From Oleomonas cavernae (lineage in GTDB: Bacteria > Pseudomonadota > Alphaproteobacteria > Zavarziniales > Zavarziniaceae), in contig NZ_QYUK01000011.1 in assembly GCF_003590945.1 (NCBI RefSeq), positions 2,446,001 through 2,510,000 on the forward strand: a stretch of 64,000 nt of DNA, written 5' to 3'. The stretch's first letter is position 1; each line of letters starts with the position of its first letter. Shown piece after piece: positions 10,177 through 18,802 of this stretch. The notes beneath the pieces are model-generated. The model saw only the letters and a program-made list of their open reading frames with translations, did not search any database and was not told the origin of the DNA. A program made the translations under genes and the position numbers.

Positions 10177-11297
10177 TGCGCCGCCTCCGCCAGATCGTCG
10201 AGGCCGATCAGGCGTGCGACCCGTTCGCGGTGATAGGCGGGATCGCCCAGCGCCTGCTCCAGCGCGCGGGCATTCTTGAAATAGAGGTGGACGTCGTATT
10301 CCCAGGTGAAGCCGACGCCGCCGTGAAGCTGGATCGCCATGGCCGCGCACTCGAAATAGGCCCGGCCGCACCAGGCCTTGGCCGCCGAGGCCGCCCGCGA
10401 CAAGGCTTGGCGGTCGCCGTTGTGCCCGGTCTCGTCCGCCACGCAGGCCGCCCAGAAGGCTGCGGAGCGGGATGTCTCGACCGCCACCAGCATGTCGGCC
10501 GCCTGGTGCTTCACCGCCTGGAAGCTGGCGACCGGCCGGCCGAACTGCACCCGGCCCTTGGTATAGTCGACGGTCATCTCCAGGCAGCGTTCCGCCGCCC
10601 CCACCGCCCAGGCCGCCAGCATCGCCGCCGCCCGGTCCAGCGCCAGAGCCAGCGCCGCCGACGCCTCGCCCAGGCAGGCATCGGCGGACAAGCGCAGGTC
10701 GTCGAATTGCAACTCGCCCAGGCGGCGGGTCTGGTCCATGGTCGGCAGGGCGCGGCGGACGAGACCGGCGGCATCACCCTCGACGCCGAACAGGCTGACC
10801 ACGCCGTCGCCCGATGTCGCGGCCACCAGGATCAGATCGGCCCGTGCCCCGTCGGGGACATGGCGCAGGGTGCCGGAGAGGATGTAATCCTCGCCATCGC
10901 GCGTGTATTCGACCTGGCCTTGCGCATTGGGGCCGGCCAGGGTGGCGGTCAATTCACCCGCCGCGATCCGCTCCAGATAGCGGTCCGTCCCCAGCGCCAG
11001 CAGGGCATTGGCCGCCAGCACCACCGTCGCCTCGAAGGGCGAGGGATAGAGTGCGCGGCCCATCTCCTCCATCAGGATCGCCAGTTCGACGAAGCCGAGG
11101 CCCGACCCGCCCTGTTCTTCCGGCACGATCAACCCGGCCCAGCCCATCTCCGCCGCGGCCACGCGCCACAGGCCGGCATCGAAGCCGGTGTCGCTCGCCA
11201 TGTCCCGACGCACCGCCGCCATCGGCACATGCTGGGATAGCCAGCCACGTGCCGCCTCGCGGATCAGAACCTGGTCGTCGGTCGGCGCGAAATTCAC
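10173..11297 (-). CDS. Acyl-CoA dehydrogenase, beta-type subunit
   Basis: A partner-type acyl-CoA dehydrogenase of 374 residues. It starts at GTG 11297 (VNFAPTDDQ), which follows GAGAGG and matches the usual N-terminus; the open frame reaching further upstream is only the GC-rich intergenic repeat. It shows IVPEEQGGSGLGF, QFGRPVASFQAVKH and the C-terminal QLHGGVGFTWEYDVHLYFKNA, but lacks the GTNEIQRN end found in its partner. This is the split of motifs seen in heteromeric steroid ACADs. It is translationally coupled to the alpha-type gene downstream. Confidence 0.87.
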   Translation of the reverse strand: MNFAPTDDQVLIREAARGWLSQHVPMAAVRRDMASDTGFDAGLWRVAAAEMGWAGLIVPEEQGGSGLGFVELAILMEEMGRALYPSPFEATVVLAANALLALGTDRYLERIAAGELTATLAGPNAQGQVEYTRDGEDYILSGTLRHVPDGARADLILVAATSGDGVVSLFGVEGDAAGLVRRALPTMDQTRRLGELQFDDLRLSADACLGEASAALALALDRAAAMLAAWAVGAAERCLEMTVDYTKGRVQFGRPVASFQAVKHQAADMLVAVETSRSAAFWAACVADETGHNGDRQALSRAASAAKAWCGRAYFECAAMAIQLHGGVGFTWEYDVHLYFKNARALEQALGDPAYHRERVARLIGLDDLAEAAQ

Positions 11298-11320
11298 CGT
11301 GTTCCAAGCCTCTCTTGTCA

Positions 11321-11460
11321 AAAGCCCTCTCCTCCCCCGGAGGAGAGGGTTGGGTGAGGAGGTGGCCGGCATAGAGCTCCCCCGGCCCCGCGACCACCTC
11401 ACCCTTCCCATCGCTGCGCGACGGGCCCCTTCCCTCTCCCCCGCCTGCGGCGGAGAGGGA
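11321..11460. repeat. Interspersed hairpin repeat, copy 1
   Basis: About 140 bp between the SDR and ACAD genes. An 11-base perfect hairpin (CCCTCTCCTCC / GGAGGAGAGGG at 11325-11349) is followed by TTGGGTGAGGAGG and then a second unit (GACCACCTCACCCTTCCCATCGC and CCCTCTCCCCCGC...GCGGCGGAGAGGGA). Two more copies lie at 14608-14752 and 34439-34560. Such palindromic units are common intergenic repeats and may trim or stabilise the operon RNA. Confidence 0.8.
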
Positions 11461-11467
11461 TTATCGT

Positions 11468-12367
11468 TTAGGTCCCGTAGACCTTCTGCGCCGGGACTTC
11501 GCGGGCGAGCAGGCCGTCTACCGCCGCGCCCACTTCCGCGGGGTCCCAGCGGGCGCCCTTGTCGACGACCGGGCCTTCGCGCCAGCCGTCGGCGATGGAG
11601 ATCCTGCCGCCGGCGACCTCGAACACCTTACCCGTTACATGGGCCGAGTGCGCCGAGCCCAGCCAGACCACGAGCGGCGCCACGTTTTCAGGCGCGTTCG
11701 CGTCGAAGCCCTGCTCCGGCTTGGCCATCGCCGCGGCGAAGGCTTCCTCCGTCATGCGGGTACGCGCCGCCGGGGCCAGGGCGTTGGCGGTGATGCCGTA
11801 GCGGCGCAGCTCCGCCGCCTGGACCAGGGTGAGCGAGGCGATGCCGCCCTTGGCCGCGGAGTAGACCGATTGTGCGATCGAGCCTTGCAGGCCGGCGCCC
11901 GAGGAGGTGTTGATGATGCGGGCATCGACCGGCGCACCCGCCTTCTGGCGTTCGCGCCAGAACCGGCAGGCATGGTTGGAGACGCAGAAATGGCCGCGCA
12001 GGTGGACGCGGATCACCGCGTCCCATTCCTCCACCGTTGCATTGACGAACATGCGATCGCGCAGGAAGCCGGCGTTGTTTACCACCACGTCCAGGCCGCC
12101 GAAGGCCTCGATCGCGGTGTTGACGATGCGACCGGCACCGTCCCAATCGGCGACATCGTCGTAGTTGGCGACCGCCTGGCCGCCCAGGGCCCGGATCTCG
12201 TCCACCAGGGCATCGGCCGCTTCCGAGCCGCCGCCGGTGCCATCGCGGGAAACCCCCAGGTCGTTGACCACCACCTGGGCACCCTGGCGGGCGAATTCCA
12301 GCGCATATTCACGGCCCAAGCCGCGGGCGCCCCCGGTAACGACGACGATACGGTTTTCGCAGATCAT
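11468..12367 (-). CDS. ipdF: IpdF-like SDR, 5-OH-HIP-CoA dehydrogenase candidate
   Basis: An SDR of 299 residues resembling IpdF (Rv3559c) and the HSD17B4-like SDR group. It has the cofactor motif TGGARGLGREYA near residue 12, the long insertion VVVNDLGVSRDGTGGGS typical of this branch, NNAGFLRDRMF, and the catalytic region NTSSGAGL...YSAAKGG. In the mycobacterial pathway IpdF oxidises the 5-hydroxyl of HIP-derived CoA. It begins one base after the thiolase stop and so is coupled to it. The assignment rests on family resemblance plus the surrounding ipdABC, fadD3 and echA20 homologues. Confidence 0.78.
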   Translation of the reverse strand: MICENRIVVVTGGARGLGREYALEFARQGAQVVVNDLGVSRDGTGGGSEAADALVDEIRALGGQAVANYDDVADWDGAGRIVNTAIEAFGGLDVVVNNAGFLRDRMFVNATVEEWDAVIRVHLRGHFCVSNHACRFWRERQKAGAPVDARIINTSSGAGLQGSIAQSVYSAAKGGIASLTLVQAAELRRYGITANALAPAARTRMTEEAFAAAMAKPEQGFDANAPENVAPLVVWLGSAHSAHVTGKVFEVAGGRISIADGWREGPVVDKGARWDPAEVGAAVDGLLAREVPAQKVYGT

Positions 12368-12368
12368 C

Positions 12369-13523
12369 TCAGTTCAGGCGCTCGATGATGGTGACATTAG
12401 CCTGGCCGCCGCCTTCGCACATGGTCTGCAACCCGTAACGCGCCCCGTTGCGCTCCATGGTGTTGAGCAGGGTGGTCATCAGCCGGCAGCCGGTGGCGCC
12501 CAGGGGATGGCCCAGCGCGATGGCGCCGCCGTGGACGTTCACCTTCTCGTGGGGGCAGCCGGTTTCCTTCATCCAGGCCAGGACGACGCTGGCGAAGGCC
12601 TCGTTGATCTCGACCAGGTCGATATCGCCGATGGTCATGCCGGCCTTTTTCAGGGCATAGGCAGTGGCCGGAATCGGCGCGGTCAACATCCACACCGGAT
12701 CGGCGCCGCGCACGCTCATGTGATGGATGCGGGCGCGGGGCTTGAGGTTGTGTTCCTTCACCGCCCGTTCCGAGGCGATCAGGACCGCGGCGGCGCCGTC
12801 GGAGATCTGCGACGAGACACCGGCGTGGAGCCGGCCGCCGGGCGTCAAGGTCTTCAGGGTCGCCATTTTTTCCAGGCTGGTGTCGGGACGCGCCGTCTCG
12901 TCGCGGGCGAAGTCGCCCACGGGCGCGATCTCGCCGTCGAACAGGCCGGCTGTGATGGCAGCGGCGGCGCGCTGGTGCGAGGTCAGGGCAAAGCGCTCCA
13001 TTTCCTCGCGGCTGCACTGCCACTTCTCGGCGATCATCTCGGCGGCGCGGAACTGGCTGATCTCCTCGCCCGGATAGCGCTTCTGCCAGCCGACGGACGT
13101 CGAGAACGGATCGGTATAGCCATAGCGGTCGGCCACCAGCATGGCGGCGGAAATCGGGATCTGGCTCATGTTCTGGACGCCGGCGGCGACCACCAGGTCC
13201 TGGGTGCCGCTCATCACCCCTTGCGCCGCAAAATGCACCGCCTGCTGGGACGAGCCGCATTGCCGATCCACGGTGGTGCCGGGCACCTCCTCAGGCAGGC
13301 CGGCGGCCAGCCAGCAGGTACGGGCGATGTCGCCTGCCTGGGGCCCGATGGTGTCGAGACAGCCCATGACCACGTCTTCCACGGCCGCCGGGTCGATGCC
13401 GGTGCGGTCCATCAGCGCGCTCAGCACATGGGCGCCAATATCGGCGGGGTGCATCTTGGACAGGCTGCCGTTGCGGCGCCCGACCGGCGTGCGGACGGCA
13501 TCGATGATATAAGCCTCGGCCAT
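12369..13523 (-). CDS. fadA6: FadA6-like acetyl-CoA acyltransferase (thiolase)
   Basis: A thiolase of 384 residues that cleaves 3-oxoacyl-CoA with CoA. The active-site residues are in place: C89 (VDRQCGSSQQA), H339 (GHPLGATG) and C369 (MCEGGGQAN). It starts at ATG 13523 behind GAGGAA. FadA6 of the steroid C/D-ring pathway removes acetyl-CoA from the ring-opened 6-methyl-3,7-dioxodecanedioyl-CoA. The location between ipdF and an ACAD gene supports this role over a general beta-oxidation thiolase. Confidence 0.82.
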   Translation of the reverse strand: MAEAYIIDAVRTPVGRRNGSLSKMHPADIGAHVLSALMDRTGIDPAAVEDVVMGCLDTIGPQAGDIARTCWLAAGLPEEVPGTTVDRQCGSSQQAVHFAAQGVMSGTQDLVVAAGVQNMSQIPISAAMLVADRYGYTDPFSTSVGWQKRYPGEEISQFRAAEMIAEKWQCSREEMERFALTSHQRAAAAITAGLFDGEIAPVGDFARDETARPDTSLEKMATLKTLTPGGRLHAGVSSQISDGAAAVLIASERAVKEHNLKPRARIHHMSVRGADPVWMLTAPIPATAYALKKAGMTIGDIDLVEINEAFASVVLAWMKETGCPHEKVNVHGGAIALGHPLGATGCRLMTTLLNTMERNGARYGLQTMCEGGGQANVTIIERLN

Positions 13524-13540
13524 GGTACGTTTCCTCAGAT

Positions 13541-14578
13541 CTACTTGGGGCCAAAAGTGGCATCGGCACCGGTCGGCGCATCGTCCGAAAGGACCAGATG
13601 CTGAAGGCGGCTAACGTGAAAGTGCCGGTCGCCCCAGACCCCGGCCAGGGCCCAGGCGCGTTTCATGAAGAAGTGCAGGTCGACCTCGTAGGTATAGCCC
13701 ATGGCGCCGAACACCTGGATCGCCGTGCGCGCGGCCGCTGCCGCGGCGTCGATCGCCGCGATCCGGCCGTGGGCGATGTCGCGCGCCGCCCGGGGCAGGC
13801 CCTGGGCGAGCGAAAAGGCCGCCTTGTAGACCGGCGCCTTGGCGAATTCGATCGCCACCTGGACGCTGGCCAGATGATGCTTTACCGCCTGGAACGAGCC
13901 GATCGGCTTGCCGAACTGGCTGCGCGTGCGGGCATAGTCCGCCGCCAGCTCGACCATGGCCTGGGCCAGGCCCAGCGCCTGGGCGGAGGCGCAGAGCGCG
14001 CCATGGTCCAGCAGGTCGTCAAGTCCCTCGCCCAGCAAGGTCGTATTGTCGGGCGCCCACGCGACCGCCGCGATGTGCCGCAGGGGATCGACGCTGACCT
14101 CCTGCGTTAGCGTGACTTTACCGCGCGGCACCAGGTGCAGGGCATCGTCCCGGCCCAGCAGCAGCCAATCGGCATCGGCGGCATCGGCGACGTATGGATC
14201 GGCCGGATGCCCCACCGCCACCGTCACCGTGCCCGCCGCGATGCCCTCCAGGACGGCGGCGACCTCCGGCCGATGGGTAAAGCGCGCCAGCAGGGGCACG
14301 ACGATGCCGATCTGGTCGATCAGCGGTTCGGGCAGCGCGGCCCGCCCCGCTTCCTCGGCGATCAGCACGAGATCAACCAGGGTGAGGCCCAGGCCCCCTT
14401 GGGCTTCCGGCACGGTCAGGCCGGTCAGGCCCAGTTCGGCCAGCTTGCCCCAGCGGGCCGCGGAACGCCCCTCGCCCGCCGCCAGGGTGCGGACATCGGC
14501 GGGGGTGCATTCCGCCGCGAGGAAGTCGCGGACGGTGTCGCGGAACAGCAACTGGTCGGCGGTGAAGGCGAAATTCAT
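13541..14578 (-). CDS. Acyl-CoA dehydrogenase, beta-type subunit (second pair)
   Basis: An acyl-CoA dehydrogenase-family subunit of 345 residues. It starts at ATG 14578 (MNFAFTADQLLFRD). It carries LTVPEAQGGLGLT, SQFGKPIGSFQAVKHHLA and QVFGAMGYTYEVDLHFFMKRAWA but no GTNEIQRN end, like the gene at 10173. With the alpha-type gene at 14781 it forms a second probable alpha2beta2 pair. Comparable genes in the KstR2 regulon are fadE31-fadE33. The extra open frame upstream of 14578 is repeat DNA. Confidence 0.85.
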   Translation of the reverse strand: MNFAFTADQLLFRDTVRDFLAAECTPADVRTLAAGEGRSAARWGKLAELGLTGLTVPEAQGGLGLTLVDLVLIAEEAGRAALPEPLIDQIGIVVPLLARFTHRPEVAAVLEGIAAGTVTVAVGHPADPYVADAADADWLLLGRDDALHLVPRGKVTLTQEVSVDPLRHIAAVAWAPDNTTLLGEGLDDLLDHGALCASAQALGLAQAMVELAADYARTRSQFGKPIGSFQAVKHHLASVQVAIEFAKAPVYKAAFSLAQGLPRAARDIAHGRIAAIDAAAAAARTAIQVFGAMGYTYEVDLHFFMKRAWALAGVWGDRHFHVSRLQHLVLSDDAPTGADATFGPK

Positions 14579-14607
14579 GGCGTACTCCCCGAGCCTCTCA
14601 GCTTGGT

Positions 14608-14752
14608 AGCCCTCTCCGCCCTTCAGGGGGAGAGGGTGGGGTGAGGTGGGTGGACGGCGTAGGGCGAGGCCTGGCCCCGCGACCACCTCACCCTTCCCAT
14701 CGCTGGCGCGATGGGCCCCTTCCCTCTCCCCCGCAAGCGGCGGAGAGGGAGA
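14608..14752. repeat. Interspersed hairpin repeat, copy 2
   Basis: Same architecture as the copy at 11321-11460. A CCCTCTCC...GGAGAGGG hairpin leads to TGGGGTGAGG, then GCGACCACCTCACCCTTCCCATCGCTG, and ends with CCCTCTCCCCCGCAAGCGGCGGAGAGGGA. It lies between the two ACAD genes of the second pair. Confidence 0.8.
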
Positions 14753-14780
14753 GCGGGCAGCGGTGTCGGCGGGGGCTCGA

Positions 14781-15941
14781 TCATCGTGGCAGCTTCAGCA
14801 GGCGTTCGGCGATGACGTTGCGCTGGATCTCGTTGGTGCCGGCATAGATCGGCCCGGCCAGCGAGAACAGGAAGCCTTTCAGCCAGCGCGTCGCCTCGTC
14901 CGGGTCGTCGACACCGTTGGCCAGCAATTCGGCGCGGGCGCCCAGGATCGACAGGGCGGTCTCGTGCATCGAGCGGTCGAGTTCGGACCAGAAGATCTTG
15001 TTGAGGCTCGCTTCCTGGCCGATCTTGCCGCCGGCCATCAGGCGGCTGGCGGTCATGTAGGTGTTGAGGCAATAGGCCTCCGCGTCCATCCAGGCCTTCA
15101 GCACCGCCTCGCCCACCGCGGGCGAGACTTTCGCCTGGTGCCGGCGATAGAGCGTGACCAGGCGCTTCGCCGTTTCCTGGAACCGCGCGGGCGAGCGCAG
15201 CATCAGGCCGCGCTCGAAGCCGGCCGTCGCCATGGCGATATTCCAGCCTTCGCCCTCGCCGCCTAAGCGATTTTCCACCGGCACGCGGACATCGTCGAAG
15301 AACAGTTCGGCAAAGCCCGGCTCGCCGTCGAGCTGCGGGATCGGGCGCCTTGTGATGCCCGGCGTATCGAGCGGCAGCAGGATGAAGCTCATGCCGTGAT
15401 GGCGCTCGGAATTGGGATCGGTGCGGAACAGGCCGAAGCACCAGTCGGCGAAAGCCGCCCTGGTCGACCAGGTTTTCTGGCCGTTGATGACGTAATGATC
15501 GCCGTCGCGCACCGCCTTGGTGCGGATCGCCGCCATGTCGCTGCCCGCACCCGGTTCCGACCAGCCCTGCGCCCAGATATCCTCGCCCGCCGCCATGCGC
15601 GGCAGGAAGCGCGCCTTCTGCTCCGGCGTGCCGTATTCCATCAGGGTCGGGCCCAGCAGGAAGATGCCGTTCTGGTTCACCCGGCCGGGCGCGCCGGCGC
15701 GGTAGTATTCCTCCTCGAAGATCAGCCATTCGATCAGGTTGGCGCCGCGCCCGCCCAGGATCTCCGGCCAGGTGATCATGGCATAGCGGCCCTCGTTCAA
15801 GGTCCGCTCCCAGGCCCGATGCTCCTCGAAGCCTTCGCGCGTGTCGTAGGATTTGAGCTTGTGCGCCGGCACGTTCGCCGCCATCCAGGCCCGGACGTCC
15901 GCCCGGAAGGCCTGCTGGCCCGGCGTATAGGTCAGGTCCAT
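14781..15941 (-). CDS. FadE30-like acyl-CoA dehydrogenase, alpha-type
   Basis: An acyl-CoA dehydrogenase of 386 residues with complete motifs: WAQGWSEPGAGSDMAA near residue 135, GQKTWSTRAAFADW, and the C-terminal IYAGTNEIQRNVIAERLL. It starts at ATG 15941 with GGGTAAGG just upstream, four bases after the enoyl-CoA hydratase stop. The sequence resembles FadE30 (Rv3560c), which dehydrogenates the HIP-CoA derivative early in C/D-ring degradation, but the pairing with the 13541 gene would also fit a FadE31-33-type enzyme. Confidence 0.85.
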   Translation of the reverse strand: MDLTYTPGQQAFRADVRAWMAANVPAHKLKSYDTREGFEEHRAWERTLNEGRYAMITWPEILGGRGANLIEWLIFEEEYYRAGAPGRVNQNGIFLLGPTLMEYGTPEQKARFLPRMAAGEDIWAQGWSEPGAGSDMAAIRTKAVRDGDHYVINGQKTWSTRAAFADWCFGLFRTDPNSERHHGMSFILLPLDTPGITRRPIPQLDGEPGFAELFFDDVRVPVENRLGGEGEGWNIAMATAGFERGLMLRSPARFQETAKRLVTLYRRHQAKVSPAVGEAVLKAWMDAEAYCLNTYMTASRLMAGGKIGQEASLNKIFWSELDRSMHETALSILGARAELLANGVDDPDEATRWLKGFLFSLAGPIYAGTNEIQRNVIAERLLKLPR

Positions 15942-15945
15942 GGCC

Positions 15946-16695
15946 TTACCCGAACTTGGCGTCGCGCTTCTCGACGAAAGCGTCGCGCGCTTCCTGGCTG
16001 TCGGGCGACGTATAGAGTTCCAGGGTGAAGCCCTGCTCGAAGCGGTAGTTGCGCTCGATATCCACGGGCTCGATGCCGTTCAGGGCTTCCTTGGCCAGGC
16101 GCAGGGCCTTGGGGCTCTTGCCCGCGATCTTGGCGGCGAGCGCCCAGGCGGCCTCGACCAGCTTGTCGCGCGGCACCACCTCCTCGATCGCGCCCCATTT
16201 CGCCATCTCGGCCGCGGTGATCGATTCGCCGGTGTAGAACAGGCGGCGCACCTTCTGCAGCGGCAGCATGCGCAGGAAATGGGAGGCGCCGCCCATGGCG
16301 CCGCGGTCGATCTCAGGCAGGCCGAAATAGCTGTCTTCCGACGCGATGATGATATCGGCCGCGCCCGACAGGCCGATGCCACCGCCCAGCACGAAGCCGT
16401 GGGTTGCCGCGATCACCGGCACCTTGCAGCGGTGCACCGCCTCGAAGCTCTCGTAGCAGCCCTTGTTGACGGCGACGATCTTGCTGCCATCCTTGGCCAG
16501 TTCCTTGATGTCGACGCCGGCGCAGAAACCGCGGCCTTCGGCCCGCAGGATGAGGACGCTGACGCCTGCATCCTCGCCGGCGGCGCGGATGGTCCGGGCC
16601 AGATTGAACCAGCCGGTCGAGTTGAAGGCGTTGACCGGCGGCTGGTTCATCACGATCTCGGCGACGCGGTTCGTGACGGTGTAGGTGAATTCCAT
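15946..16695 (-). CDS. Enoyl-CoA hydratase/isomerase family protein
   Basis: A crotonase-fold enzyme of 249 residues. It shows MNQPPVNAFNS near residue 17, the oxyanion-hole segment GRGFCAGVDIKEL, and GGGIGLSGAADIIIAS with EDSYFGLPEIDRGAMGGAS. It starts at ATG 16695 behind GAGGT. It lies between ipdC and the FadE30-like gene in the same operon, so a hydration or retro-Claisen step in C/D-ring degradation is likely. The exact substrate cannot be given. Confidence 0.85.
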   Translation of the reverse strand: MEFTYTVTNRVAEIVMNQPPVNAFNSTGWFNLARTIRAAGEDAGVSVLILRAEGRGFCAGVDIKELAKDGSKIVAVNKGCYESFEAVHRCKVPVIAATHGFVLGGGIGLSGAADIIIASEDSYFGLPEIDRGAMGGASHFLRMLPLQKVRRLFYTGESITAAEMAKWGAIEEVVPRDKLVEAAWALAAKIAGKSPKALRLAKEALNGIEPVDIERNYRFEQGFTLELYTSPDSQEARDAFVEKRDAKFG

Positions 16696-16704
16696 GGGGT
16701 TACC

Positions 16705-17790
16705 TCACTGGGCCGCGGCGACGGCGCGCGCGCCTGGATTCAATGCCGCCAGGCGGGCTTCGGCCTGGGCGATGATGCTGTCGATCACTTCCGCTGCGCT
16801 GGGCAGGTCGCGGATCAGGCCGGCGACCTGGCCCGAGGGCAGCACGCCCTCGCTAGGGTGGCCCTCGACCATGGAGCGCTGGATCAGCATGGGCGAATTG
16901 GCCGCCATCATGGTCTCGGTCAGGGTCAGCTTGTTGGCGCGGGCATTGGCCAGCGCCGATTTCAGCATCTCGACGATCCCCAGGCCCGCATGCTTGCGGA
17001 AGGCGAGGCCTGATTTCAGCGCGGTGATCAGGCGCGAGAGCGGCCCGGCCTGTTCCAGCCGCCCCAGGGTCTCGTTCAGGATCATGCGCATGGGCGCGCC
17101 GTCGACCCGGGTCGAGACGATGATATTGGTGACCTCGCTGGTGAGGTATCGCTCCAGCGTGGCACGGGGCACCGGGCTGTCGCTGGTCATCAGGAAACGG
17201 GTGCCCATGGCGATGCCCGCCGCCCCATAGGCCAGGGCCGCGACCAGGCCGCGCCCATCGCGGAAGCCGCCGGCGGCCACCACCGGCACCTTCACCGCGT
17301 CCAGCACCTGGGGCACCAGCAGGGAGGTGGGGACCGAGCCGGTGTGCCCGCCGCCCTCGCCACCCTGCACGGTGACCATGTCGGCGCCCATTTTCACCGC
17401 CGCCACGGCATGTTTCACCGCACCGACGGTCGGGATGCAGACGAGGCCCGCATCCTTGAGCTTGGAGACCAGCGCCGCCGAGGGCGAGCGGGAATAAGAG
17501 ACGGCCCGCAGGCCGTGCTTGATCGCCATGTCCAGCATGTGGTCGGCGCCGGGCAGGAACATGTGCAGGTTCAGGCCGAAGGGCTTGTCGGTCAGCGCCT
17601 TGACCTTGAGGATTTCCTCTTCGATCTGCTCGGCCGGGATCACCGCCCCGGCCAGGAAGCCGAAACCGCCCGCGTTGCAGGTCGCGGCGACCAGCTTCGG
17701 CGTCGCGACCCAGCCCATGGCGGTTTGCAGGATCGGGTAGGTGCAGCCGAGGCGCTCGGTGAGCGGGGTGGAGAGCGCGGGATGGGTCAT
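16705..17790 (-). CDS. ipdC: IpdC-like flavin-dependent oxidoreductase (nitronate monooxygenase family)
   Basis: A 361-residue FMN-binding TIM-barrel protein of the nitronate monooxygenase/2-nitropropane dioxygenase family. It opens with TERLGCTYPILQTAMGWVATPKL, followed by GADMVTVQGGEGGGHTGSVPT and VVAAGGFRDGRGLVAALAYGAAGIAMGTRF (phosphate-binding end of the barrel). IpdC of steroid degraders belongs to this family and acts on the 5-OH-HIC-CoA intermediate before EchA20 opens ring D. Adjacency to echA20, ipdB and ipdA reproduces the mycobacterial gene set and makes this the best assignment. Confidence 0.82.
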   Translation of the reverse strand: MTHPALSTPLTERLGCTYPILQTAMGWVATPKLVAATCNAGGFGFLAGAVIPAEQIEEEILKVKALTDKPFGLNLHMFLPGADHMLDMAIKHGLRAVSYSRSPSAALVSKLKDAGLVCIPTVGAVKHAVAAVKMGADMVTVQGGEGGGHTGSVPTSLLVPQVLDAVKVPVVAAGGFRDGRGLVAALAYGAAGIAMGTRFLMTSDSPVPRATLERYLTSEVTNIIVSTRVDGAPMRMILNETLGRLEQAGPLSRLITALKSGLAFRKHAGLGIVEMLKSALANARANKLTLTETMMAANSPMLIQRSMVEGHPSEGVLPSGQVAGLIRDLPSAAEVIDSIIAQAEARLAALNPGARAVAAAQ

Positions 17791-17800
17791 GCGCGTCTCC

Positions 17801-17886
17801 CCCTGTCGTCATCCCGGCGAAGGCCGGGATCCATTGCGACATCGCGCGCTGGCCCAGAATGGATCCCGGCCTGCGCCGGGATGACG
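17801..17886. repeat. Inverted intergenic repeat GTCATCCCGGCGAAGGCCGGGATCCA, copy 1
   Basis: Between ipdC and echA20. The left arm at about 17806-17833 is mirrored by ATGGATCCCGGCCTGCGCCGGGATGACGA at about 17859-17885. The first 33 bases (17801-17833) are identical to 25041-25073. This is a widespread bacterial intergenic palindrome and can fold into a long hairpin in the operon RNA. Confidence 0.85.
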
Positions 17887-17896
17887 AGGGAGCTTG

Positions 17897-18802
17897 TCAT
17901 TCCGCCCCCTCCGCCGCTTTCTTCTGCGACTTGGCCATGGCCTTGCCGTCGTAGCCGGCCAGCGTGTCGCCCTGGACGAGCTGGTTGTGGGCGTGGGCGA
18001 AGTGGTGATAGCCGAAGGCGTTGTCCATGCCGGCGCGCTTGCCCTGGAGATCCTCGATGTGGTTGACCACCTGCTTGGCCAGGGCCAGGCCCATGCGCGG
18101 CATCGCCGCGATGCGCTTGGCGATGCCATAGGTCTCCTCTTCGAGCGAGGCGCGGGGCACCACGCGGTTGACCATGCCCATCTGATAGGCGCGCTCGGCC
18201 GACATGCGCTCGCCCAGGAACAGAAACTCCTTGGCGATGCGGGCGTTCAGTTCGTGGACATGGGCGAAGTATTCGACGCCGGGGATGCCCATGCGCACCA
18301 CCGGATCGGCGAAGAAGGCATCGTCGGCGGCGACGATCAGGTCGCAGACCCAGGCCAGCATCAGGCCGCCGGCGACGCAGGCGCCCTGGACCATCGCGAT
18401 GGTCGGCTTGGGGATGTCGCGCCAGCGCCGGCACATGCCGAGATACACTTCCTGCTCGCGCACGAACAGTTTCTCGCCGCCCTCGCGCTCGACATGGTCC
18501 CACCACAGATGCACGCGGTCGAACGTCTTGTTGATGTCGCGGCCGGGCGTGCCGATGTCGTGGCCGGCGGAGAAATGCTTGCCCGCCCCGGCCAGCACGA
18601 TGACCTTCACCGCGTCGTCGTCCGCCGCCTTGCGGAAGGCGGCGTCGAGCGCGTAGGTCATCTGGCTGTTCTGGACATTGTTGAAGCGCACCCGGTCCAT
18701 GGTCAGGGTGGCGACGCCATCCTCGACCTTGTAATGCACCGGTTCTTGCGTTTCGTAGACGATCTCGACCGGGTCGCGGCCGCTGGCTGCCTTGTCGCTC
18801 AT
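17897..18802 (-). CDS. echA20: EchA20-like ring-opening enoyl-CoA hydratase family hydrolase
   Basis: A crotonase-fold protein of 301 residues, longer than normal hydratases, as for EchA20. It shows LTMDRVRFNNVQNSQM, AGAGKHFSAGHDIGTPGRD near residue 75, and QGACVAGGLMLAWVCDLIVA. EchA20 (Rv3550) hydrolyses HIEC-CoA, opening steroid ring D to give COCHEA-CoA, the substrate of IpdAB. Consistent with consecutive steps, the gene overlaps ipdB by four bases (ATGA). GGAGGG lies just upstream of the start. Confidence 0.82.
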   Translation of the reverse strand: MSDKAASGRDPVEIVYETQEPVHYKVEDGVATLTMDRVRFNNVQNSQMTYALDAAFRKAADDDAVKVIVLAGAGKHFSAGHDIGTPGRDINKTFDRVHLWWDHVEREGGEKLFVREQEVYLGMCRRWRDIPKPTIAMVQGACVAGGLMLAWVCDLIVAADDAFFADPVVRMGIPGVEYFAHVHELNARIAKEFLFLGERMSAERAYQMGMVNRVVPRASLEEETYGIAKRIAAMPRMGLALAKQVVNHIEDLQGKRAGMDNAFGYHHFAHAHNQLVQGDTLAGYDGKAMAKSQKKAAEGAE

